Shown one piece after another: positions 1-6,104 of a stretch of 7,237 bases of DNA (the first letter of the stretch is position 1; every line of letters starts with the position of its first letter). The stretch comes from Spirochaeta sp. (GTDB lineage Bacteria; Spirochaetota; Spirochaetia; DSM-27196; Alkalispirochaetaceae), in assembly GCA_007117185.1 (NCBI GenBank), contig SKHA01000349.1, positions 1 to 7,237 on the forward strand, written 5' to 3'. Below the pieces are notes generated by a model, which was not told where the DNA came from, did no database searches, and worked only from the letters and a program-made list of their open reading frames with translations. The translations under genes and the position numbers were made by a program.

Positions 1-1
1 C

Positions 2-1096
2 GTGCGGGTTCAGGAGGTAATCTCCTCCGCCAGCAACTATGACGTTGACGTCGCTACGCAGATCGAAGAGGGCACCGTGGAAGTGGTGTGGATCAACAAC
101 CCCTTTTACCCTGCCCTGCAGAATCGTGGCCAGTTTGCTGACCTGGAGCCGCACCTCAGCGCGGAAGACAAGACTGACTTCTTCGGCTGGACCATCGACG
201 CCCTGCAGTCGGTGAACGGCGAGCTGGGCGGTCTGTGGCACAACACGGACGTCCGTCTGTTCTTCTACCGAACCGACCTTATTCCTACCCCGCCGCGCAC
301 CTTTGAGGAGTTCATTCCCATGGCGCGGCGCATTCGTGACCAGAACCCGGACATCGCTCCATATTTCCTGAGCCTCGGCCACACCGACGGATTCATTCAC
401 GCTTTCGGACTCTTTGACTCCCTGGGCGGCCGGATAGTGGACGACTCAGGTCGCCCGGTGGTGCTTGAAGGGGCCAACCGGGACCACTGGGTGCGCATCT
501 TCAACCTGTACAAAGAGATGATGGATGATGGGCTGATTCCGGAGAGCGCGGCAGTGGCCAGAGAGACCGGGGTGGTTCCGTTGTTGCTCGGAGGCCAGGT
601 TGCAGCGTTTGTGGGTAACAGCAACTACGGCGTTCGCGAGATCGAACCCAAGCTCCCGGAAGATGAAGCCGCCCTCTGGCAGGCAATTCCCGTACTCGGC
701 TTTCAGGGCGCCCCCACCGGTCGTGGCGTCAGCGGCGGCTGGGTGATCTCCGCGCGGAAGATCGACGACGACCCCCGGCTCCAGCAGGCGGCTATCGATT
801 TCGCCCTGCACGCGACGGGATTTTCCGCCCAGCGTAATACCACCAAAGCGGGTGGCTGGACACCAACCCGGAACAGCGTCTTCACCGGTGATGCGTTCTT
901 CAGCGAGGATCGTTTCATGGCAGCAACTGCGGATGCTCTGGAGACCTCCACCATCCGACCGCTGGTTCCCATCTCTCCGATCATCGCCCAGGTGATGTCT
1001 GATGCTCTGAGCAACTATCTCACCAGTGGCCGCTCCCTGGACGTGATCCTGAACGAGGCGAATCGCACCATCATGGACGAGTTCTCGAACCTGTAG
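2..1096 (+). CDS. Carbohydrate ABC transporter solute-binding protein, 5' end missing
   Basis: This is the extracytoplasmic binding protein of a family-1 (MalE/UgpB-like) sugar ABC importer, which captures the substrate and delivers it to the two permeases encoded just downstream. The reading frame is already open at the window edge, so the GTG at base 2 is not a credible start. The first visible residues match the region usually found about 50-70 residues into such proteins, just before the 'APDVVWI'-type segment (here EEGTVEVVWINNPFY). The signal peptide therefore lies outside the window. Typical features follow: FEEFIPMARRIRDQNPD, an aromatic-rich segment (HTDGFIHAFGLFDSLGG) and GWVISARKIDDDP before the C-terminal helices. 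The visible 364 codons plus the missing part would give the usual 410-440 residues. It ends in TAG. The family call is strong, but the ligand cannot be read from sequence; a glycoside or oligosaccharide is the default expectation. Confidence 0.9.
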   Translation: MRVQEVISSASNYDVDVATQIEEGTVEVVWINNPFYPALQNRGQFADLEPHLSAEDKTDFFGWTIDALQSVNGELGGLWHNTDVRLFFYRTDLIPTPPRTFEEFIPMARRIRDQNPDIAPYFLSLGHTDGFIHAFGLFDSLGGRIVDDSGRPVVLEGANRDHWVRIFNLYKEMMDDGLIPESAAVARETGVVPLLLGGQVAAFVGNSNYGVREIEPKLPEDEAALWQAIPVLGFQGAPTGRGVSGGWVISARKIDDDPRLQQAAIDFALHATGFSAQRNTTKAGGWTPTRNSVFTGDAFFSEDRFMAATADALETSTIRPLVPISPIIAQVMSDALSNYLTSGRSLDVILNEANRTIMDEFSNL

Positions 1097-1113
1097 TTCC
1101 GCCCTGAGGAACT

Positions 1114-1145
1114 GGAAGGACCGCCATTGACTCGGCGGTCCTTCC
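1114..1145 (+). promoter_or_regulatory. Perfect 12-bp stem-loop between binding protein and first permease
   Basis: Arms GGAAGGACCGCC (1114-1125) and GGCGGTCCTTCC (1134-1145) are exact reverse complements around the 8-base loop ATTGACTC. Nine of the 12 pairs are G-C. No run of T follows (GATGTATTCC), so it is a poor intrinsic terminator. Its position, 17 bases after the binding-protein stop, fits an mRNA-protecting or partly attenuating hairpin. Such a structure keeps binding protein above permease level, as known for the malE-malF junction in enteric bacteria. The structure is seen directly; the role is inferred. Confidence 0.7.
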
Positions 1146-1181
1146 GATGTATTCCCGCGGACTGGAGGATACGATCCACCT

Positions 1182-2069
1182 ATGGAAACACGGTTAACCA
1201 GATTTATCAGCGGCCCCTGGCCGTTCATTGTTCCCGCGCTGATCGCCCTGGTGGTGATGCGGGGATTCCCCTTTATCTGGCAGCTCTGGCTGTCAATGAC
1301 AGACATGCGTCTCGGTGCCGAGGCGAGCTTCATCGGGTTGCGCAACTTCCGGGCGATCTTCACCAGCACCGCGTTCCTGGGGTCTCTCGGGTACACCGCC
1401 ATCTTTCTGGTGGCCACCGTTGCCGGGCAGATGGGGTTCGGTCTGTGTCTGGCGTTGATCCTCGAGGGAGATTTTCGCGGTCGGGATCTGTACCGCATGT
1501 TCTTCCTCATCCCCTGGGTCATCAGCGGGCTGGTAGCGGGTATCCTCTGGCAGCTGATGTTCGTCGAGACCGGTACGGGATTCCTCAACGCCCTGCTGGG
1601 GCTTTTTGGTGTTTCTCCAGTCCGGTGGTTGAGCAACCCGGCGAACGCCCGCCTTTCCGTAATTGGGGTATATATCTGGAAAGGGCTGGGGTTCTCCATG
1701 CTCCTCATGTCCGGTGGGCTGAAGACAATTCCCGACGAACTCCTGGAATCCGCGGATATCGACGGAGCAGGAGCACTTCGAAAGTTGTTCTCCATCAAGC
1801 TGCCCATGATGAAGGAAATTGTCAGCGTGAACCTGATCTTTGCGCTCATCGCCTCGCTGAACTCCTACGAGACTGTGCTGGTTCTGACCAACGGTGGTCC
1901 CGGAGGGGCCACCTCGCTGATCGCGCTGGAGATGTTCCGGGTTGCCTTTGGCGAGAGCAGAAACCAGATGGGACGCGGGTCAGCCATTGGAGTGGTGATG
2001 TTTGCCGTTACCCTGGTCTTCGTGGTGATCTACGTCCGCTACAGCCGCTTCGGGAAGGAGAGCACCTGA
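1182..2069 (+). CDS. Sugar ABC transporter permease, MalF/UgpA type
   Basis: This 295-residue inner-membrane protein forms one half of the translocation channel of the importer. About six hydrophobic segments are visible, near residues 13-32, 72-96, 106-128, 162-180, 217-234 and 271-291. The EAA loop that docks onto the ATPase is ESADIDGAGALRKLFSIKLP (189-208), with E189, A191 and the D..G pattern in place. The LTNGGPGGATSLIALEMFR stretch (235-253) is characteristic of MalF/UgpA-type permeases. The length matches UgpA-like proteins and lacks the long periplasmic insert of E. coli MalF. The ATG at 1182 is preceded by GGAGG at 1164-1168, a rather long 13-base spacing. The gene follows the binding protein after an 85-base gap containing a stem-loop and overlaps the next permease by one base. 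The substrate is unknown. Confidence 0.92.
   Translation: METRLTRFISGPWPFIVPALIALVVMRGFPFIWQLWLSMTDMRLGAEASFIGLRNFRAIFTSTAFLGSLGYTAIFLVATVAGQMGFGLCLALILEGDFRGRDLYRMFFLIPWVISGLVAGILWQLMFVETGTGFLNALLGLFGVSPVRWLSNPANARLSVIGVYIWKGLGFSMLLMSGGLKTIPDELLESADIDGAGALRKLFSIKLPMMKEIVSVNLIFALIASLNSYETVLVLTNGGPGGATSLIALEMFRVAFGESRNQMGRGSAIGVVMFAVTLVFVVIYVRYSRFGKEST
2055..2060 (+). promoter_or_regulatory. Ribosome binding site deciding the second permease start
   Basis: AAGGAG lies eight bases before the ATG at 2069. It fixes the start at the TGATG junction, although the reading frame stays open upstream to about 1127 through the previous gene. Confidence 0.8.
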
Positions 2070-2917
2070 TGGCACGGCACGGAACACCGCTGCAACGGTT
2101 CACCCGGCTCTCCACGCGCCACCTTGTGGCGATCTTCGCCGCCCTGATCTTCGTCTATCCAGTGTTGTGGATCCTGATGGCGGCGATCAAACCGGACGTG
2201 GAGATCTATCGTCAGCCCCTGCAGCTGTTGCCGTCACGGGCGGATTTTGCCGGGTTCCAGATGATCCTCCAGCGCTGGCCCCTGTGGACGTTCATTTTTA
2301 ACTCCCTGGTCTACAGCATCGGGGCGGTGGTGATCTCCCTCGGGTTCGCCCTCTTTGCCGCGTATGGCCTTTCCCGGAACGATTTTCGGGGTAAGCAGAC
2401 GACGTTGATCATGATCCTGGTGGTGCAGATGATTCCCGCGCTGGTAACGGCTATCCCGATCTATCTGCTCATGCGCCAGCTGCAGCTCTACAACTCGCGG
2501 ATCGGGATGGTGATCCTCTACTCGGCGATGCGTATTCCCTGGGGTGTATGGATAATGGTGGGGTTTCTGAACCAGATCCCCCGCGCCCTGGACGAAGCGG
2601 CAACGATAGACGGGTGTTCCCGTCTGGGAATTCTCAGGCGGATCATCTTTCCCCTGGCGTTGCCGGGGATGGCCTCGGCGGCGATCTTCACCTTTGTGGG
2701 CACATGGAACGAGTTCGCCATCGCCTCCATCATTCTGCGGAGCACCCAATATCTCTCCCTGCCGGTAGCCACCATGACGATGATCGCGGCGGACCCCAAC
2801 GACTGGCGGCTGGTGGCGGCCACCGCTACGGTGAACCTTGTTCCGGTGCTGGTGGTGTTTGCGCTGCTGCAGAAGCATATCGTGGCGGGGCTCACCCGGG
2901 GGGCTCTCAAGGGGTAG
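2069..2917 (+). CDS. Sugar ABC transporter permease, MalG/UgpE type
   Basis: This 282-residue inner-membrane protein is the second channel subunit, pairing with the MalF-type permease. Hydrophobic segments lie near residues 19-40, 80-103, 119-142, 154-170, 201-223 and 251-272. The EAA loop EAATIDGCSRLGILRRIIFP (176-195) is close to the family consensus, followed by LALPG and then FTFVGTWNEF (208-217), a hallmark of MalG/UgpE-like proteins. The A of the ATG is the last base of the upstream TGA (TGATG), which suggests translational coupling and equal production of the two permeases. The frame is open about 940 bases further upstream, but that stretch lies over the first permease and carries no membrane-protein pattern. 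No ABC ATPase gene lies in the window, so a shared MsmK/UgpC-type ATPase is probably encoded elsewhere. Confidence 0.93.
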   Translation: MARHGTPLQRFTRLSTRHLVAIFAALIFVYPVLWILMAAIKPDVEIYRQPLQLLPSRADFAGFQMILQRWPLWTFIFNSLVYSIGAVVISLGFALFAAYGLSRNDFRGKQTTLIMILVVQMIPALVTAIPIYLLMRQLQLYNSRIGMVILYSAMRIPWGVWIMVGFLNQIPRALDEAATIDGCSRLGILRRIIFPLALPGMASAAIFTFVGTWNEFAIASIILRSTQYLSLPVATMTMIAADPNDWRLVAATATVNLVPVLVVFALLQKHIVAGLTRGALKG

Positions 2918-2920
2918 CTC

Positions 2921-2942
2921 CTGGAATGGGACTGGAATGAGA
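2921..2942 (+). repeat. Imperfect 11-bp tandem repeat in the permease-glycosyltransferase gap
   Basis: CTGGAATGGGA (2921-2931) is directly followed by CTGGAATGAGA (2932-2942), matching at 10 of 11 bases. It occupies about half of the 45-base gap, just before the ribosome binding site of the next gene. It may be a chance duplication; no function can be assigned. Confidence 0.5.
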
Positions 2943-2950
2943 ACTATGCA

Positions 2951-2956
2951 AAGGAA
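2951..2956 (+). promoter_or_regulatory. Ribosome binding site supporting the GTG start at 2963
   Basis: AAGGAA ends six bases before the GTG at 2963. An ATG at 2946 is in another frame and reaches TAG at 2973-2975 after nine codons. The GTG is therefore the best start for the glycosyltransferase. Confidence 0.7.
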
Positions 2957-2962
2957 CGGCGT

Positions 2963-4351
2963 GTGGCAACAATAGCTTTTTTTCAGAACCGCCTCGGGCG
3001 AACCGACGGCGTCTCCCTGGAAGTAGACAAGTGGCGGGTCATCCTGGAACAGCGTCTGGGACACCGGGTACTCTACTGCTCCGGCAACGATGACGTCCCG
3101 GGAAACTACGTGATTCCCGAGCTGTACGCGCTGCATCCGATGACCTGGAAGATTCTGCGCAACGGGACGGTGAAGTTCCAGGACTACCTTTCCGAGGCGG
3201 ATCTGGAGCGGGACATCTACGCGCACGCCGAGGTGATCGAAGAGAAGCTGCTGAAGTTCATCGGTGATGAAGGAGTGGATCTGCTCATCCCCAACAACCT
3301 CTGCTCCGGTGGGTATCAGCCGGCGGCGGCGATTGCCTTCCACCGGGTCATTCGCAGGACCGGTCTGCCGGCGATCATTCACAGCCACGACTTCTACTTC
3401 GAGGAGTCCGGCGAGGTGGATGCCACCTGTCACACCGTAGCGAGCATCTACGAGCGCTACTTTCCCCCCAAGCTGCCGCAGGTGACCCACGTGGTGATCA
3501 ACCGCATTGCCCAGCAGGAGATTCAGCGGCGCAAACAGATAGACGCTGTTGTGGTTCCCAACGTCTTCGATTTCAACCAGCCGCCGTGGCAGGTGGACAA
3601 CTACAACCGGGATTTTCGCAGCGCCTTCGGGATAGCTGATGGAGACCTTCTCTTCCTGCAGGCTACGCGTATTCTCGACCGCAAAGGAATAGAGCTGGCT
3701 ATCGACGTTCTGGCGCGAGTCAGCACCGGAAAGCTTCGGGAGCAGTTGAACGGTGTCACCACCGCCGCCGGGACGCCTGTGGACGAACGGTCCCGGGTGG
3801 TGTTGCTCTGCGCCGGCATCGTCGAGAGCATCGGCATCTCCGGATCCTACTGGGATCAGCTGCGCGCTAAAGCGGCGCGACTGGGTGTGGATCTGCGTCA
3901 TGCAGGTGATCGGGTACGCCACTCCCGGGGTGAGGCTGCCGGCTCCGCCAGCGAAACGGTCTACAGCCTCTGGGACAGCTACGTTCAGGCGGACTTCGTT
4001 ACGTACCCCAGCTACTGGGAGGGGTGGGGCAACCAGTTTGTGGAAGCGGTGTTTGCCCGTTTGCCGGTGCTGGTTTTCGAATACCCGGTTTGGACCAGTG
4101 ACCTGGGCCCCACCGGGTTTGAGGTGATCTCTCTGGGGTCGGAGCTGGCCGGCCGGGACGAAGAGGGGCTGGTTACGGTGGCGCCGGAGCGGATCGAGGC
4201 GGCGGCGGAAGAGGTGGTCGCCTTGCTCGGTGATCCGGCACGACGCACCGGGATGGTTGAAAAGAATTACGCCATTGCGCAGCAGCACTTCTCTATGGAC
4301 ACGCTGGAGGAGCTGGTCACCGCGTTGCTGCCCCCGGGGATGCGCCAATGA
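2963..4351 (+). CDS. GT4-type glycosyltransferase (GT-B fold), substrate unknown
   Basis: This 462-residue cytoplasmic protein looks like a retaining GT-B glycosyltransferase that transfers a sugar from a nucleotide-sugar donor. The N-terminal Rossmann half opens with AFFQNRLGRTDGVSLEVDKW (acceptor-side glycine loop, residues 5-24) and includes HSHDFYFEE (140-148) and the conserved-looking VVPNVFDF. The C-terminal half carries the donor-phosphate pair R236 and K241 (TRILDRKG) and a perfect EX7E motif, E353-GWGNQFV-E361, within TYPSYWEGWGNQFVEAVF. All expected catalytic elements are therefore intact. The GTG start is supported by AAGGAA six bases upstream and by immediate homology-like sequence. 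It lies 45 bases after the permease and overlaps the next gene by ATGA. The location suggests it processes the imported compound, or makes a related glycoside, in the manner of GT4 enzymes such as TreT beside trehalose transporters. A biosynthetic role (for example in compatible-solute glycosides) is equally possible. Confidence 0.85.
   Translation: MATIAFFQNRLGRTDGVSLEVDKWRVILEQRLGHRVLYCSGNDDVPGNYVIPELYALHPMTWKILRNGTVKFQDYLSEADLERDIYAHAEVIEEKLLKFIGDEGVDLLIPNNLCSGGYQPAAAIAFHRVIRRTGLPAIIHSHDFYFEESGEVDATCHTVASIYERYFPPKLPQVTHVVINRIAQQEIQRRKQIDAVVVPNVFDFNQPPWQVDNYNRDFRSAFGIADGDLLFLQATRILDRKGIELAIDVLARVSTGKLREQLNGVTTAAGTPVDERSRVVLLCAGIVESIGISGSYWDQLRAKAARLGVDLRHAGDRVRHSRGEAAGSASETVYSLWDSYVQADFVTYPSYWEGWGNQFVEAVFARLPVLVFEYPVWTSDLGPTGFEVISLGSELAGRDEEGLVTVAPERIEAAAEEVVALLGDPARRTGMVEKNYAIAQQHFSMDTLEELVTALLPPGMRQ
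2977..2983 (+). repeat. T7 homopolymer just inside the glycosyltransferase start
   Basis: Seven consecutive T bases occupy codons 5-7 (GCT TTT TTT) of this otherwise GC-rich gene. A one-base slip here would abolish the reading frame. There is no convincing stem upstream, so it does not form an intrinsic terminator. Confidence 0.5.
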
Positions 4352-4932
4352 CCACCGCAACGACGCTGTACAGGCCGATCGAGATGGTTCGCACCGGGTA
4401 TCCCGGGCTCACGGTACTCGGAAATCCCTCAGCGGGCGCTCCATCGGCAACCGGGGACAGCGAGGCCCTCGGCTTCGACGGAAGACATGACGGACTGCTG
4501 CTTGCCGAGAACCTGTTGGAATGCAGAACGAGCTTCGAGATCGTGGCGGAGTTTTTTCCGTCTTCCGGCGGTAAACAGGAGCAACGCTTCTTTCACATTC
4601 AGGCGGACAGCTCCGACGACCGTATCCTCATGGAGACGCGACTCACCGCCGACGGTCAATGGTACGCAGATTCGTGCGTTGTCAGCGGAGAGGATGTGGT
4701 AATTCTGGTGGACCCCACCCAGCTGCACCCTCTGGATCGATGGTATCGCTACACCCTGAGCTACGACGGAAACGTGCTCTTCCATCGCATCGACGACGTC
4801 ACCGAGTGCAGCCGGGGGCTGCCTGGCCTGCGAACGCCCCGGGGCGGGGTAACGGCGATCGGCCTGCGCGCCACCGGCGACCACTTCTTCTGCGGCTGCA
4901 TTCACCAGATCACTCTTTCCGGAGCGCGATAG
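4348..4932 (+). CDS. Cytoplasmic LamG / concanavalin A-like jelly-roll protein
   Basis: This 194-residue protein appears to be a single LamG-like beta-sandwich, a fold used for glycan binding and found in some carbohydrate-active enzymes. The pattern runs through most of its length: LGFDGRHDGLLL (41-52) matches the usual opening 'FDG.DDYV', SFEIVAEFFPSSGG (62-75) the 'FTIEAWVKP' strand, RFFHIQADSSDDRILMETRL (80-99), HPLDRWYRYTLSYDGNVLFH (127-146) the signature 'WYHVALTYDG' strand, and FFCGCIHQITLS (180-191) the closing 'F.G.I.ev..s' strand. It has five cysteines (59, 110, 154, 182, 184), the last two as CxC. No signal peptide or membrane segment is present, which is unusual because LamG domains are mostly extracellular. 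The ATG overlaps the glycosyltransferase stop (ATGA), implying translational coupling and perhaps a physical or functional partnership. No catalytic residues can be named and its exact function is unknown. Confidence 0.75.
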   Translation: MTTATTLYRPIEMVRTGYPGLTVLGNPSAGAPSATGDSEALGFDGRHDGLLLAENLLECRTSFEIVAEFFPSSGGKQEQRFFHIQADSSDDRILMETRLTADGQWYADSCVVSGEDVVILVDPTQLHPLDRWYRYTLSYDGNVLFHRIDDVTECSRGLPGLRTPRGGVTAIGLRATGDHFFCGCIHQITLSGAR

Positions 4933-6104
4933 TGTCGAAGACTACCCTCTCCGGATATACTGAAGCGGTGACAACCGCCCACAAGTACAAACGAATCGCT
5001 GAGTCGTTGCGGCAGCGGATAAAGAACGGGCAACTTATGGTTGGAGATTTTCTGCCCACCTCCAAACAGCTGGCGGAACAGTACGATACCACAGCGGTTA
5101 CCATCGACCGCGCCATCGGTGTGCTGGTGGCGGAAGGGCTGGTGACACGGACGCCCGGTGTGGGAACCACCGTACTGGAGCCTTCCTTTCGTGGGGGAAC
5201 AGGACTGGTCTCACCGGCGGGAACGGCGGTCCTGGTAGGAGCGCTCCTTCAGGCGCAGACGGAGTCGCACTACTGGGAGCGGCTGCTGGACGGCGTCAAC
5301 GACGTACTGCAGCCATCAGGTGTATCTACCCTCATTGGCTACCACAACCAGAACCGGGAAGGTGCCATGCACTACGCCTCGCTCTTTCGGGACCAGGGGG
5401 CCTCGGCGATCCTCTTTGCTCCCTTCGATCGCCCCAACCGGGAGCAGTACGAGGAAGACAACGCGGTGGTGGTTACAGCGTTTCGGGAGATGGGGCTCGA
5501 GGTGATCATGCTGGACCGGTACATCGAATCGGTGCCGGGACATTTCGTCTCAGAGTACTGTTACGCGCAAGGACGCGAGATGGTAGAGCGGCTGATCGAT
5601 CGCGGGTATCGGCGACCGTTGTGCATGAGTACCGACTACGTCTCGGTCATTGGTGCCCGGGAGCGATCCTTTATCGACGGGTGCCTCAGCCGGGGCATCG
5701 AAAACCCCCAGGATCTTGTGGTCCGGGTACCCCTGAAGACCTACCAGGACCGCCAGTACGACCAGATCCTCGCAGCGTTGGCCACCGCAGGAGATCACGA
5801 TCTGGTGGTCTGCCTCAACAGCCGCATCTTCAACACCATCATCTATCTGCGGGCCCGCGAGGCGGCCCGGGCGTCCGGCGACGGATCCTCCACGGGGGGC
5901 AAAAAGGCAATCCCCTCACGCAAGCTGGCCGGTTTTGTGGACATCGAACTGATGGATCTGGAGGATGTGGTTGCCTACGTTGAACAGCCCGTTCGGGAGA
6001 TGGGCCGCGCCGCCGGGCGGATGGTACAGTCGGTACTGCGGGAACCCACCCCCGAGTTTCACCACTCCCTGGTGCCCTGCGAACTGCGGGAGCTTGAGGA
6101 TTAG
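4932..6104 (+). CDS. GntR-family transcription regulator with LacI-type sugar-sensing domain
   Basis: This 390-residue DNA-binding protein probably regulates the operon in response to a sugar ligand. Residues 18-84 form the GntR winged helix: YKRIAESLRQRIKNGQL, then LPTSKQLAEQYDTTAVTIDRA with the recognition helix, then EGLVTRTPGVGTTV as the wing. From about residue 97 it becomes a LacI/periplasmic-binding-protein-like sensor (VLVGALLQAQTESHYWERLLDGV, a GASAILFAPF strand, LDRYI, AGFVDIELMDLE), as in AraR-type hybrids. The GTG at 4932 shares its G with the preceding TAG and has GGAG seven bases upstream; a GTG at 4968 is a weaker alternative. The frame is open upstream to 4659, but only as a shadow of the LamG gene. 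A glycine/serine/lysine-rich stretch (GDGSSTGGKK, 316-325) lengthens a sensor-domain loop. Repression relieved by ligand is the usual mode. Its operator is probably upstream of the binding-protein gene, outside the window. Confidence 0.9.
   Translation: MSKTTLSGYTEAVTTAHKYKRIAESLRQRIKNGQLMVGDFLPTSKQLAEQYDTTAVTIDRAIGVLVAEGLVTRTPGVGTTVLEPSFRGGTGLVSPAGTAVLVGALLQAQTESHYWERLLDGVNDVLQPSGVSTLIGYHNQNREGAMHYASLFRDQGASAILFAPFDRPNREQYEEDNAVVVTAFREMGLEVIMLDRYIESVPGHFVSEYCYAQGREMVERLIDRGYRRPLCMSTDYVSVIGARERSFIDGCLSRGIENPQDLVVRVPLKTYQDRQYDQILAALATAGDHDLVVCLNSRIFNTIIYLRAREAARASGDGSSTGGKKAIPSRKLAGFVDIELMDLEDVVAYVEQPVREMGRAAGRMVQSVLREPTPEFHHSLVPCELRELED

Noticed and set aside
2..4. GTG at the left edge as the true start of the binding protein
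   Set aside because: The visible protein lacks a signal peptide and its first residues match an internal region of the family, so the gene begins upstream of the window.
1114..1145. Stem-loop as a Rho-independent terminator
   Set aside because: No T-run follows the right arm, and the downstream permease genes belong with the binding protein, so full termination here is unlikely.
1127..1155. TTGACT with TATTCC 17 bases later as a promoter for the permeases
   Set aside because: The -10 candidate matches only three of six consensus positions, and the -35 candidate is the loop and stem of the hairpin. It is too weak to call.
1211..1223. CGGCC-CCT-GGCCG hairpin early in the first permease gene
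   Set aside because: A 5-bp stem inside GC-rich coding sequence is expected by chance; nothing else supports a role.
446..1849. 467-codon open frame on the - strand
   Set aside because: It is antisense to the binding protein and first permease and spans the stem-loop gap. Composition is low-complexity and no motif is recognisable.
1127..2068. Upstream extension of the second permease frame
   Set aside because: This stretch overlaps the first permease and encodes an Arg/Gly/His-rich sequence with no membrane segments. AAGGAG at 2055-2060 and the ATG at 2069 give a normal permease start.
2234..4360. 708-codon open frame on the - strand
   Set aside because: It lies opposite the second permease and the glycosyltransferase, both clear family members. 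The translation is rich in H, R, P and G with no recognisable domain, as expected of antisense frames in GC-rich coding DNA.
4659..4931. Upstream extension of the regulator frame
   Set aside because: It is an out-of-frame shadow of the LamG gene. The GntR helix begins shortly after the GTG at 4932, which has GGAG at 4921-4924.
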